This document shows, piece by piece, positions 33,332 through 41,252 of a DNA stretch of 41,252 bases; position 1 is the first letter of the stretch; the number at the start of each line of letters is the position of its first letter. This stretch comes from Candidatus Obscuribacterales bacterium. Lineage in GTDB: Bacteria > Cyanobacteriota > Vampirovibrionia > Obscuribacterales > Obscuribacteraceae. A model generated the notes under the pieces. The model had not been told where the DNA came from, ran no database searches, and saw only the letters and a list, made by a program, of their open reading frames with translations. Location of the stretch: assembly GCA_019747875.1 (NCBI GenBank), contig JAIEQI010000154.1, positions 1 to 41,252 on the forward strand, in the 5' to 3' direction. The translations under genes were made by a program, and so were the position numbers.

Positions 33332-35587
33332 CTAGGCAAGAGAACGAGCTTCTTCCATGAGTTGCTTTACTCGGTCGGCCGCCTTTTGTCCGCCAGCAAG
33401 ACCTTTTGTTTGAGCATCCTGGTAACACTTCAGAGCCGCGTTCAAATCACGGGGAGAACTCAGTCCGTTCTCAAAACAAATTCCCAACCACAATAATGCG
33501 TTCTTGTTACCAGCAGCGCTCATGCTCTTAAAAATTTGAACGGCCTCGTTAAATCCCAAAGAGGCAGGCTTCCAGAACTCCTCGACTCCCTGGGGAAATG
33601 ATTCCTCTGCAGATTGTGCAAATAACTGTTCCAACATCCGGGGATCTTTCGGAACCCCAATTCCGTTTCTGAAACAGATGGCTAGTTTCCATCGTGCCAG
33701 CCCGTCACCAGCATCTGCAGCCTGTCTCAACAGAGTGATACCGCGAGGAATATTGCGAGCCGCCAGATCGCCAGTCAACATGCTTGCACCAAGAATCGCT
33801 TGGGCAGTCACATTTCTATCATCATTAGCCAATGTATTGATCAGCTCTAGCGCCCGAGGCGGACTTTTTGCACAGGCGATACCACTTTTGAGGCAGGCCG
33901 AAAGCAAAAGCTTAGCCCGTTGATTCTTTTGCGTGCTCGCTTGTTCCAGCCATTTCATAGCCTCTGATTGCAAATCAGGGCGAGCGGCTTCCTTCAAAGA
34001 CATCTCCACTAATGCCATCTGAGCAAGGTCATGCCCCATAGAAGCAGCTCGTTGAAATAGTTTTAGAGCCTTTTCTTTATCGGCAGCGCGCTGACCGGAA
34101 TCTCGCAGTTTGCAGCCCATAGCAAAGATAGCTTCGGGATCATCCGGTATTCTTTCTTGAGCTGCGAAACCTGAAATATCGTAAGTTCCAGTTGTCCTCT
34201 CATTATGTCCAAGGTGCACCTTCAACTGATCTTTTGCTTGAGCATTGCCCTGCTTAGCCGCAGCTTGATAGTATGCCAGAGCGCGTCTCACATCTACTTG
34301 CACCCCGAGCCCATGTTCATAGCACCACCCCAGGGAAAACTGAGCGGCATCATATCCTTGCTCTGCTGACTTAGTAAGCCATTGGACAGCCTCTACAGGG
34401 CTTACTCCGAATCCACCCTCTCCCCTCAATAGATGATCGCCGAGCCGCCATTGAGCTTGGCTCATTCCTCGTTGCGCTGCCTGCCTCAACCAGCGGGATG
34501 CCTCAGCCAAATTGGGCTTGCATCCTTGCCCAAACTCAAGTCGCAATACAAGGTCGTACTGCGCCGCCGTATCTCCAGCTTCCGCTTTTTCGCGCAATTT
34601 ATCAATAATCTTGCTATGAGAACCAACTTCTTCTTTCGGCTCGGTGGAAAACTTTGCCATACCACCGATAACAATCGTTCCGTGCTGTTCTTCCTCTAGA
34701 CCAGCACGTTTTGCGACCTCTTGTTCAAAAGCATCATTCAGTTCCTTCCGCAGTTCTGACATAGAGCTTTGTCGGTGCTCTGGATCTTTTGCCAGTGCCT
34801 TATAAATCACGCTTTGAATTGTGCGAGGGATATGTACGTATTGGCAGGCTTCCTCAAACGGCAGGGGTTGAGTATTGATCTGGTTACTCATTATCTCCGT
34901 CAAATTTTTGCCGGAAATGGGATTTACTCCAGTGATCATCTTATATATCAACGTTCCCAATGCATAAATGTCAGTGCGCGCGTCTACTTTCCCGCTTGAG
35001 CACTGTTCCGGGCTCATATACAGAGGAGTCCCTACAACATAACCTTCCAACGTCAGGGCTTCACTTTGATCTACATCAAAGGGCTTCGCGATTCCAAAAT
35101 CCACAACTTTGACAAAATCCATTATGTCTTCAGCGTCAAGAAGCATGATATTTCGCGGCTTGAGATCGCGGTGAATCACTCCGCGCTTATGAGCATGGGA
35201 GAGAGCAGAAGCTATTTGAGCGGCAATCCTGACTGCACGTGCAATTGGTAGGCGTCCGTCCTTTCCGACCAAATCTTGGAGGTCTTGTCCCTCAATGTAA
35301 TCCATAACAAGAAATGGACGTTCATTGCGCCAACGCCCCAAATCAAACACAGTAACAATGTTGGGATGGTTCAACCTCCCTATCGAATGTGCCTCGCGCT
35401 CAAAACGCATGAACGCGGATTTGTCGGCCATGCTTTCCGGCATCAGCAGCTTCAGTGCTACAAAACGGTCGAGCTGGCGATGCCTGGCTTTGAAAACCAT
35501 ACCGCTTTGCCCCTGACCCAAAACAGAGCTGAGCTCATAACGGTCAGCTAAAACCATTCCGACAAAAGATTCCGCAGGCTCTGCCAT
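33332..35587 (-). CDS. Ser/Thr protein kinase with C-terminal Sel1 repeats
   Basis: Counting from the ATG at 35587, the product has 751 residues. The kinase domain (about 17-287) has glycine loop LGQGQSGM, Lys46 (VALKLL), HRDLKPRN with Asp141, DFG Asp163 and GTPLYMSPEQ. There is no membrane segment. From about residue 330 to the end come Sel1-type TPR-like repeats (about ten), for example AAQYDLVLRLEFGQGCKPN, AQFSLGWCYEHGLGVQVD and ALLWLGICFENGLSSPRD. It is probably a cytosolic kinase using a solenoid to bind substrates. Kinase-Sel1 fusions occur in several bacteria with many Hanks kinases. The upstream TTG at 35617 adds ten residues and is less likely. Confidence 0.93.
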   Translation of the reverse strand: MAEPAESFVGMVLADRYELSSVLGQGQSGMVFKARHRQLDRFVALKLLMPESMADKSAFMRFEREAHSIGRLNHPNIVTVFDLGRWRNERPFLVMDYIEGQDLQDLVGKDGRLPIARAVRIAAQIASALSHAHKRGVIHRDLKPRNIMLLDAEDIMDFVKVVDFGIAKPFDVDQSEALTLEGYVVGTPLYMSPEQCSSGKVDARTDIYALGTLIYKMITGVNPISGKNLTEIMSNQINTQPLPFEEACQYVHIPRTIQSVIYKALAKDPEHRQSSMSELRKELNDAFEQEVAKRAGLEEEQHGTIVIGGMAKFSTEPKEEVGSHSKIIDKLREKAEAGDTAAQYDLVLRLEFGQGCKPNLAEASRWLRQAAQRGMSQAQWRLGDHLLRGEGGFGVSPVEAVQWLTKSAEQGYDAAQFSLGWCYEHGLGVQVDVRRALAYYQAAAKQGNAQAKDQLKVHLGHNERTTGTYDISGFAAQERIPDDPEAIFAMGCKLRDSGQRAADKEKALKLFQRAASMGHDLAQMALVEMSLKEAARPDLQSEAMKWLEQASTQKNQRAKLLLSACLKSGIACAKSPPRALELINTLANDDRNVTAQAILGASMLTGDLAARNIPRGITLLRQAADAGDGLARWKLAICFRNGIGVPKDPRMLEQLFAQSAEESFPQGVEEFWKPASLGFNEAVQIFKSMSAAGNKNALLWLGICFENGLSSPRDLNAALKCYQDAQTKGLAGGQKAADRVKQLMEEARSLA

Positions 35588-35900
35588 GTCTATGCTTTCA
35601 GGGAAACCCTTCGGCAATATTCCACGGCAAGACGGCTAGTCAACACAAGATGGAATTGAATCGTAACTGCTCATGCAGTCAAGAGTAACCCCGAACTGCT
35701 TTCAGAGTTTGGAAATCGGCAGAACTCCAGTACAATCGGGAACCGATACTTCGATCACCTAGTGATGCTATGGGCGGACGAGACGATACTCCTGAGGAAC
35801 TATATTCCGGCTCCTCACCTGATGTGACGTGACTATCACAGAAGTAATACGACTGCTGGCGATCTCATCTCAGCGTGGTCTAGGGCATTTTTGCAGCTAG

Positions 35901-35930
35901 TATGGAGCGCGGACGTCCCGTCCGCCCATA
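35901..35930 (+). repeat. Type A REP-like hairpin, intact copy
   Basis: This is a 30-nt unit identical in form to 112-141: TATGG/CCATA ends, GCGGACG-TCC-CGTCCGC core. It is followed by the small palindromic string AGCGCGAAGCGCG. Confidence 0.85.
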
Positions 35931-36017
35931 AGCGCGAAGCGCGTTGCAGCTACGCATTCTGAGTTTCGCAAGAGGTAGAGTCTCCCTAAAGCTGTTGCGT
36001 AGATAGTAGAATCTGCA

Positions 36018-36047
36018 TATGGGCGGGCAAGATGCCCGCGCTCCATA
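36018..36047 (-). repeat. Hybrid A/B REP-like hairpin
   Basis: On the minus strand the outer frame (TATGGAGC ... CCATA) is type A. The core GCGGGCA-TCT-TGCCCGC has the loop and stem end of type B. Both stem arms have changed together, so the 7-bp stem stays perfect. Confidence 0.85.
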
Positions 36048-36192
36048 CGTTTCCGAGCCGAATCAAAAACGAAAGTGCTAGCAGTGTTTACATTCGCAGC
36101 CCCAAGAATGAGATCGCCAGGAGCATCGAGACGTCCGCGCTCCATACAATCTTCGAGGCTAGCTTCAATCTACACTTGAGCACTCCATTGAT

Positions 36193-38508
36193 TTAGACCT
36201 TGGCTTCACCTTTGGAGCTGAGTGACTTAGTCGCATTGGATGCGACGTATATGTTCTCATCCTCAGTTAGCTCCTCCAATATTTTTCTTGGAGTTTGGGG
36301 GTTGGAAGCTACTCCGAGTCTAACGTCATCACTTTCATCATGAGCAAGAGCCCTGATGATTGATTCCGGAGCCTTCGGATTTTCGGCGATACTTATGCGA
36401 ACATCTGTGCTACTGTCCTTTGCCAGTTTTTCGAGAATCTCTATCGGGGACTGCGGATTCTCAGCAACGCGGCTGCGGACTTTGTCGCTCGAGTCATCAG
36501 CTAGTTTGGTCAGTGCAATTGGCGCCGTGTGCGGATTACTTGCTAGAATCAGGCGCACATGAATCTCCTCATCCGTGGATGCTGCATGCTCTTCTTCACT
36601 TGCGCTGTGCAACTCGTGAATCGACCGCAGTAATACCGAAAGTTTCTGTGCCGTAATCGGCTTAGCCACATAGTAGTTCATCTTAGTCTTGAGCGCGTCC
36701 CAAACATCCTCGTCGCGCTCCGAGACTGTTACCAGCACCACTGGAATCGGACGCAAGACGGGATCTGCCTTAATTTCTTCCAAAACCTGATGCCCGTTTT
36801 TCTTTGGCATATTCAAATCTAGAAGAATGATGTCCGGCAGATGGCTTCCTGCATTTTTCAAATTTTCCAAATACTCCATGGCCTCAACGCCATCGTTACA
36901 GACATTCAAATCATATTTAAGATCTGAACGCTTCAGCGCCTCTTGCGTCAGTCTGACATCGGACGGAGTATCTTCCACCAGGAGTATTTGTATACCATCT
37001 TTCATTTTTGCTCTCCTTGCTTTCTTGATTGTGGGAAGGGTGAACATAAAGATCGAACCTTCTCCCGGTTTTGATTCCACCCAAATATTGCCACCATGAG
37101 ACTCAACGATCTTTTTGCAAATCGCTAGCCCCATGCCAGTTCCTGGATATTCCGACTTGCTGTGCAGACGTGCAAACATGTCAAAAATAGTGGCAGAATA
37201 CTTCGGATCTATCCCTATCCCGTTATCGCGGATGGAAAACATCCAGCGCCCCAAATTCTGTTCAACCTGGATGGTTATATGTGGCTTTCGACTTGCCACC
37301 CTATACTTAATTCCATTGCTGATCAGATTCTGCATTAGCTGAACCATTAATGTATGATCGACGGCAACCTCAGGGAGCTCTCCAATGTCAAACGTGGTCT
37401 CAGTTTCGCGAATAAGATTTCGCAAGTCTCGCAAAACCTCGTCAATAACAGAAGTACAACTTGTAGTATGTACCTCAGATTCAGGAGTTTTCTTATCAAC
37501 TTCAGAGTGGACTAAAACAGCACGGATCAGCTGTTGCATCCGCTTTGTGCCATCGAGTATGTAATTGAGAAAGTCCATTTGGTCTTTGTCAAATTTTCCC
37601 TCTGATGTTTCGGCAAGCAAGTTAGCAAAGCCCTCAACGGCACGCAATGGCTCTTGAAGATCATGCGATGCAATTTTTGCAAACTGCCTCAATTCTTCGT
37701 TGCTGCGCTGTAACTCGGCCGTTCTTTCCTGCACAAGGCGTTCCATTTCTTCGCTCGATTTTTTCTGCTCAGTTAAATCATGAGCAAAAGCACAGAACAT
37801 ATAGTCAGATTCCTCTTTTAGCCTGAATATGCCGACTTCAATCGGAAACTCGTGACCATCACGATGAACACATGTCAGCTCCTTTGAAGTCTTCAAAATA
37901 CTGTCGTCTTTGTCGGCGGCAAAGCACTCCGCAATAACACGCATGTACTGTCTTCTTAAATGCTGTGGAATAAGGGTGGCAACACTCTGTCCAATTGCAT
38001 CATGTTTCTTCCACCCAAACATTTTCTCGGCTTGTGCATTCAAAGCCGTGATTCGCCAGGTAGAATCCATGGAGAAAAATGCATCGTAGGAATTCTCTAG
38101 AATAGCTTGTAGGCGACGTTCTCCGCGGCGCATTTCTTGCTCTATGGCTTTTCGATCGATTGCATAGCGCAAAGAGCGCTCAATCAAATCTTCGCTAAAT
38201 TGACCTTTCACGAGATAGTCTTGCGCTCCGTTTTTAAGTGCGTAATGGGCGGTCTCGTTGTTGTCGTCGGAAGTGAAAATTACTATTGGAATTAGGTCAG
38301 TTACACTGCGCATATAGCGCACAGTATCAATACCGGTGCTGCCGGGAAGTCCCAGGTCCAGAAGAATTACATCAATGCTCTCACTATTGATTATCTTGCG
38401 CGCGATATCCAAAGTTGGCGCAAAATGGACACGTGCGCCACGTTTTTCAAGCCCGAGCGCTGTTGCTCTCGCTTGAGTCGGACTATCCTCAACCAGAAGA
38501 ACGCGCAT
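36193..38508 (-). CDS. Hybrid histidine kinase: REC-PAS-HisKA-HATPase-REC-LRV/HEAT repeats
   Basis: Counting from the ATG at 38508 (Shine-Dalgarno AGAGG), the product has 771 residues. A receiver domain with phospho-acceptor Asp51 (DVILLDLGLPG) is followed by a PAS domain (about 125-250; SYDAFFSMDSTWRITALN) and a coiled linker. The HisKA H-box is SHDLQEPLRAVEGF, and the HATPase has N-box QNLISNGIKYR, DNGIGIDP and GTGMGLAICKKI. A second, Rcp1-like receiver (ILLVEDTPSDVRLTQEAL, DIILLDLNMPKKNG) begins near residue 502. The last 115 residues hold four 26-residue units (VRSRVAENPQSPIEILEKLA and relatives) like leucine-rich-variant or HEAT repeats. It is a phytochrome-kinase-like signalling protein without a chromophore domain. 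An internal start may produce the last 270 residues separately. Confidence 0.92.
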   Translation of the reverse strand: MRVLLVEDSPTQARATALGLEKRGARVHFAPTLDIARKIINSESIDVILLDLGLPGSTGIDTVRYMRSVTDLIPIVIFTSDDNNETAHYALKNGAQDYLVKGQFSEDLIERSLRYAIDRKAIEQEMRRGERRLQAILENSYDAFFSMDSTWRITALNAQAEKMFGWKKHDAIGQSVATLIPQHLRRQYMRVIAECFAADKDDSILKTSKELTCVHRDGHEFPIEVGIFRLKEESDYMFCAFAHDLTEQKKSSEEMERLVQERTAELQRSNEELRQFAKIASHDLQEPLRAVEGFANLLAETSEGKFDKDQMDFLNYILDGTKRMQQLIRAVLVHSEVDKKTPESEVHTTSCTSVIDEVLRDLRNLIRETETTFDIGELPEVAVDHTLMVQLMQNLISNGIKYRVASRKPHITIQVEQNLGRWMFSIRDNGIGIDPKYSATIFDMFARLHSKSEYPGTGMGLAICKKIVESHGGNIWVESKPGEGSIFMFTLPTIKKARRAKMKDGIQILLVEDTPSDVRLTQEALKRSDLKYDLNVCNDGVEAMEYLENLKNAGSHLPDIILLDLNMPKKNGHQVLEEIKADPVLRPIPVVLVTVSERDEDVWDALKTKMNYYVAKPITAQKLSVLLRSIHELHSASEEEHAASTDEEIHVRLILASNPHTAPIALTKLADDSSDKVRSRVAENPQSPIEILEKLAKDSSTDVRISIAENPKAPESIIRALAHDESDDVRLGVASNPQTPRKILEELTEDENIYVASNATKSLSSKGEAKV
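37003..37018 (-). promoter_or_regulatory. Internal Shine-Dalgarno and ATG within the hybrid kinase gene
   Basis: On the minus strand AAGGAG (37018-37013) lies seven bases before an in-frame ATG (37005-37003), exactly between the HATPase domain and the second receiver. The spacing and sequence are those of a good ribosome binding site, better than that of the full-length ORF. It could start a separate 270-residue receiver-LRV protein. Confidence 0.65.
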
Positions 38509-39064
38509 AATACCTCTTTCGAAGGGTCGCAAGACACTTATCGAACGTAATACCGAAAAGGCATAGACGGAAGACAGGATTCTGCGGTTCCACTATTTAA
38601 TTAAAAAATGAGCTTAAATCGAGAGAACCGATGTAGTTCACAACGAAGACACAACAAAGCCTACTGAATCGAGATTCCGAAGGGATTCCAATTCAAACCA
38701 GATACCTGAGATGAATCTATTGGCTAAACCAACAGAAGTTCGGAAGGGATACCTTTAAGGTACAGCAAATCGTTCCACAAAGAAAGTGGAAACCATACTA
38801 TCTGGACAAAATAGTCACTTTATTTGCGTGCCAGCTTTTCCGATTTCATTGAGTTGATCGCGTAATACGCGTTGCTAAATCGAATTCGAAGCTGTTAAAC
38901 CCTTGGAGCGTAAACATCCGGCGCGCTTCTAACTCGATAGAGTCTTAAGCGTCGAATTCCCTCTTCTGAGGGAGCGCTTTGCTCCTGATCGTATTTGCTC
39001 AAAGCTGCCTGCGTGGAAAGTCAGTTGGCAGCCGATGCCCGCAAAAAACATTGACACACGCTAG
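38509..39064. other. Intergenic region without a recognised gene
   Basis: This is about 556 bp between two minus-strand genes, which should contain the promoter of the hybrid kinase. I saw no ORF with a ribosome binding site. Small inverted repeats include TACCTTTAAGGTA near 38750 and GGAGCGCTTTGCTCC near 38972. The latter resembles the AGAGCGATTTGCTCT hairpins found between repeat units at about 93-107. No known riboswitch motif was recognised. Confidence 0.5.
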
Positions 39065-41179
39065 TTATGGTGATGCCAGTCCCTTATAAGGACCAAAGCG
39101 AGTTCCGATCAAACTCATGATCGCTGCATTTTTCTGGACAGCGCTGGCGACTTTGCGCAATTCAGGATTGTCCGACTGCCTAACCGCCTTAAGTGGCTTG
39201 ATAATAGACAAGGCCATCGGTATAGAGTACTCGGCAATGAACGCTTTCACTCCATTGTCTAATTTGTACTCGTTGACTTGCCGAGCTGGTATGAGTCCTC
39301 CTGGGTTCACCTTCGAAAAGAAATCGGTTGTATTGCGTGAGAACACAGCTTGTTGACCAGTAGACAGATCTATGGAGTGCTTTCCGGACCGAAACGTAAT
39401 GTCTCCCCTTTGACCTTCATTCAGGGCATAAACAGCAACATCATTTCCTGTTTCAATCAAAAACGCCATTGCACCAGGTGCAATAGTCAAAGTACCTTCC
39501 TGGGTCACTATTTCCATGCCGCCCGTAGCAGTTGCAGGTGGAGCAAGGAGCATGTTTCCACGACTCAGAACAAGACCGCCATTCTCTCCCGGCGCAATTG
39601 AAAGTCCCTTTGCTCCGATGGCGTCCGCTGGGGCGCTAACAAAGACTCCATCAATGTAAGTTGACGGGTTTGCCGCATTTCCGAGGAGCTTCACATCAGC
39701 TAGTGAAACAATGAAGGGCGTTTGATCGATGTTGGTGATCGTACTATTTGAGGGTGCCTGTGGAAGCTGTAGTGGAATCACAACTTCTTTGGAAACAGAA
39801 CCAGTCAGCGTCGTACCGGGCGGGCTTGTGGGCGGCACTGGCAAACTGACAATAATCTTGTTGCTGACACCATTTTGGACCAGACTGTAGAACAAGAGTG
39901 GAAAATCACTTAACTGGACTTCCAGTGGATTGATCACATCCAAAGTTGCTGGATTGAGGTTGCCCAATCCAACGAACTCTCCGGCCGTTAGTGTTCCGAA
40001 GCCACTGATATTTACACCACCATTTGGTCCTGCGTTGAATCCGATTCGCCCGGAAGTATTGGCAGCATTTCTCGCACTTATGTCCGTATCGTTTTCAAAG
40101 TTAATTGTTGTGCTTCCAGGTTGCGTAAATTGGATTAGCCCACCAGTCGCTAGTGGATCTGCACTTGATGCGTCAGCGCTGATTCTAATTCCGGATTCGA
40201 AGTTAAATCCACCAACTGCATTGAGATTGATACGACCTCCAGCTGTTACACCGTCAGCTACAATGGCGCCAAGTACAGAGTTGCAACCACATCCATTGCT
40301 CAGCTCAGTTAACCCAGTGGTGGTAACGTTAATTGTTCCGCCTTTGGAAACGGTGCTGGACACATCCAAACTTCGACCGGTTTGTCCGAATCCGATCGTA
40401 ACTTCAGGGGCTGTGATATTAATGGCACCGCCATTGCCACCACCATCAGCGGTGGCTGTAAGAGCGTCGTTAGTTAGGATCACAGTATTCGGGGTCAGTG
40501 CGCTAAGTGTGATGCTTCCTCCATCGGCGCCTGCTTCACCGTTTGCTGTGATTGGACCGCCGAAAGCCAACAAATCAGTCCCTGTTACAGATAGGTTTAT
40601 GCTACCGCCTTTGTTTCCTGCACCAATACCTGTTGCAGTTAGCTCGCCGGACAAAAACACGGCATTCATAAGATCGGTACTTACGTTTGTAAGAGTAATG
40701 CTACCTCCATTACTGCCTGTTCCGGCAGTGCCATTCATAAATTGTCCGGTTCCGCCTGCTCCGAAAGTCCCACTGTTCGCATACATATTTTGGACATTGA
40801 CCCCTTCGCTAGCATTGATACTAATGCTTCCTCCAGAACCACCGTTGCCGCCATTTCCGCCACCGCCAGTTACCCCAGCTCCGTTTCCAGCATTGCCTCC
40901 TTTCCCGCCATTTGCAAAAAGGTCACTCAAGCAGCAAGCAGTTCCTGAAAGCCTGATGATTCCGGCATTACCACCATTACTACCGTTTGTTCCCCAACCG
41001 GAAATATTAGAGGAACCACCATCGGCCCCATCTCCGCCATTGACAAGGAAGCTATCAAATGCAGTTAGGCTTGTACCCGCATTTATTACGATGGATCCCC
41101 CATCACCTCCGTTAGATGGATTACCTGGATTAAAATCATTGGAAAACGGAACAGTTCCGCCGCCACCTCCAGTAGTTGT
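39065..41179 (-). CDS. Gly/Asn-rich adhesin-like protein with FecR-like tail, 5' end broken
   Basis: The open frame runs from just after a TAA at 41180-41182 to 39065, about 705 codons. The N-terminal half is dominated by GGNGG, GGSI and GGxI-type repeats (GGNGGNGGSGGSISINASEG), a beta-helical pattern like haemagglutinin-type or filamentous surface proteins. The C-terminal part has a FecR-like beta domain (EIVTQEGTLTIAPGAMAFLI, GDITFRSGKHSIDLSTGQ) and a short hydrophilic tail. No ATG, GTG or TTG lies in frame between 41179 and 40930, yet the coding pattern is continuous there. The true start must lie upstream in another frame, so the gene is frameshifted or interrupted near 41180 and probably runs off the window. 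Confidence 0.8.
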   Translation of the reverse strand, partial: TTTGGGGGTVPFSNDFNPGNPSNGGDGGSIVINAGTSLTAFDSFLVNGGDGADGGSSNISGWGTNGSNGGNAGIIRLSGTACCLSDLFANGGKGGNAGNGAGVTGGGGNGGNGGSGGSISINASEGVNVQNMYANSGTFGAGGTGQFMNGTAGTGSNGGSITLTNVSTDLMNAVFLSGELTATGIGAGNKGGSINLSVTGTDLLAFGGPITANGEAGADGGSITLSALTPNTVILTNDALTATADGGGNGGAINITAPEVTIGFGQTGRSLDVSSTVSKGGTINVTTTGLTELSNGCGCNSVLGAIVADGVTAGGRINLNAVGGFNFESGIRISADASSADPLATGGLIQFTQPGSTTINFENDTDISARNAANTSGRIGFNAGPNGGVNISGFGTLTAGEFVGLGNLNPATLDVINPLEVQLSDFPLLFYSLVQNGVSNKIIVSLPVPPTSPPGTTLTGSVSKEVVIPLQLPQAPSNSTITNIDQTPFIVSLADVKLLGNAANPSTYIDGVFVSAPADAIGAKGLSIAPGENGGLVLSRGNMLLAPPATATGGMEIVTQEGTLTIAPGAMAFLIETGNDVAVYALNEGQRGDITFRSGKHSIDLSTGQQAVFSRNTTDFFSKVNPGGLIPARQVNEYKLDNGVKAFIAEYSIPMALSIIKPLKAVRQSDNPELRKVASAVQKNAAIMSLIGTRFGPYKGLASP

Positions 41180-41252
41180 TTATTCCACTGAAAACGGCCA
41201 CCTGGACTGGTAATTGTCGGCCACCTTATCAAGAGATCTGTCGTTTGATGTT

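Larger units (their letters stand above)
35588..36192. repeat. Repeat-rich intergenic region
   Basis: No gene is supported here. The region holds a truncated type A unit (35769-35785), an intact type A unit (35901-35930), a variant A/B hybrid hairpin (36018-36047) and a half unit with GACGTCCGCGCTCC (36110-36147) related to 15041-15076. The frame at 35897-36145 reads through these repeats and is not a gene. It separates two minus-strand signalling genes. Confidence 0.8.

Noticed and set aside
35897..36145. An 82-codon minus-strand frame.
   Set aside because: Its sequence is made of repeat units, and similar peptides arise from the other repeat copies.
38509..39064. Possible riboswitch or small RNA in the long gap upstream of the hybrid kinase.
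   Set aside because: No conserved riboswitch core (for example of the c-di-GMP classes) could be recognised, and only short inverted repeats are present.
39930..41213. A 427-codon plus-strand frame rich in Pro and Ala.
   Set aside because: It is the reverse-strand shadow of the Gly-rich repeat protein: GGN and GGS codons read backwards as Pro and Ala/Thr codons. It has no ribosome binding site or recognisable domain.

Overview
The window looks like a chromosomal segment from a Gram-negative, cyanobacteria-related but non-photosynthetic bacterium. My best guess is the Vampirovibrionia/Melainabacteria side of the phylum, for example an Obscuribacterales-like genome. The basis is a cyanobacterial-style zwf-opcA-pgl operon, an Rcp1-like response regulator, a DUF4351-type nuclease remnant of the sort common in cyanobacteria, two Hanks-type Ser/Thr kinases (one with Sel1 repeats), many secreted proteins and a glycine/asparagine-rich repeat protein. 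No photosynthesis, rRNA, phage or transposase genes were seen. The lineage is an inference; no marker gene settles it.

Layout. 1-606: interspersed hairpin repeats. 607-2514 (-): acyl-CoA dehydrogenase. 2712-6198 (+): zwf, opcA and pgl with 1-nt stop/start overlaps, followed by a remnant Rpn/DUF4351 ORF. 6526-13128 (-): a 2200-residue repeat-bearing protein of unknown function. 13437-14892 (-): small secreted or membrane ORFs, then a second repeat cluster. 15215-16660 (-): gnd, so all enzymes of the oxidative pentose phosphate branch lie within 14 kb. 16714-19804 (-): ribonuclease D, an inositol-monophosphatase-family enzyme, a YbjN-like protein and tRNA-Asn. 20382-27241: an accessory zone with a DUF416 protein, a decayed duplicate of a secreted TPR-alpha/beta hydrolase, a MarR-DUF1398 pair with a clear operator, a small TPR protein, the intact hydrolase and a membrane protein. 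27270-28145 (-): a TolA-like secreted protein ending in an Ivy-type lysozyme-inhibitor domain. 28503-32350 (+): a transmembrane Ser/Thr kinase and an exported HEAT-cyclophilin protein. 32450-35587 (-): a helical hypothetical protein and a cytosolic Ser/Thr kinase with Sel1 repeats. 36193-38508 (-): a hybrid histidine kinase ending in LRV/HEAT-like repeats, with an internal ribosome binding site. 39065-41179 (-): a Gly/Asn-rich adhesin-like protein whose frame is broken near the window edge.

The best leads are: the REP-like hairpin family with compensated stem changes; the giant protein, whose 20-residue repeats differ only synonymously; the TolA-like/Ivy fusion; the exported HEAT-cyclophilin gene with no standard start codon directly after a receptor kinase; and the kinase/response-regulator fusion that keeps an internal Shine-Dalgarno and start.
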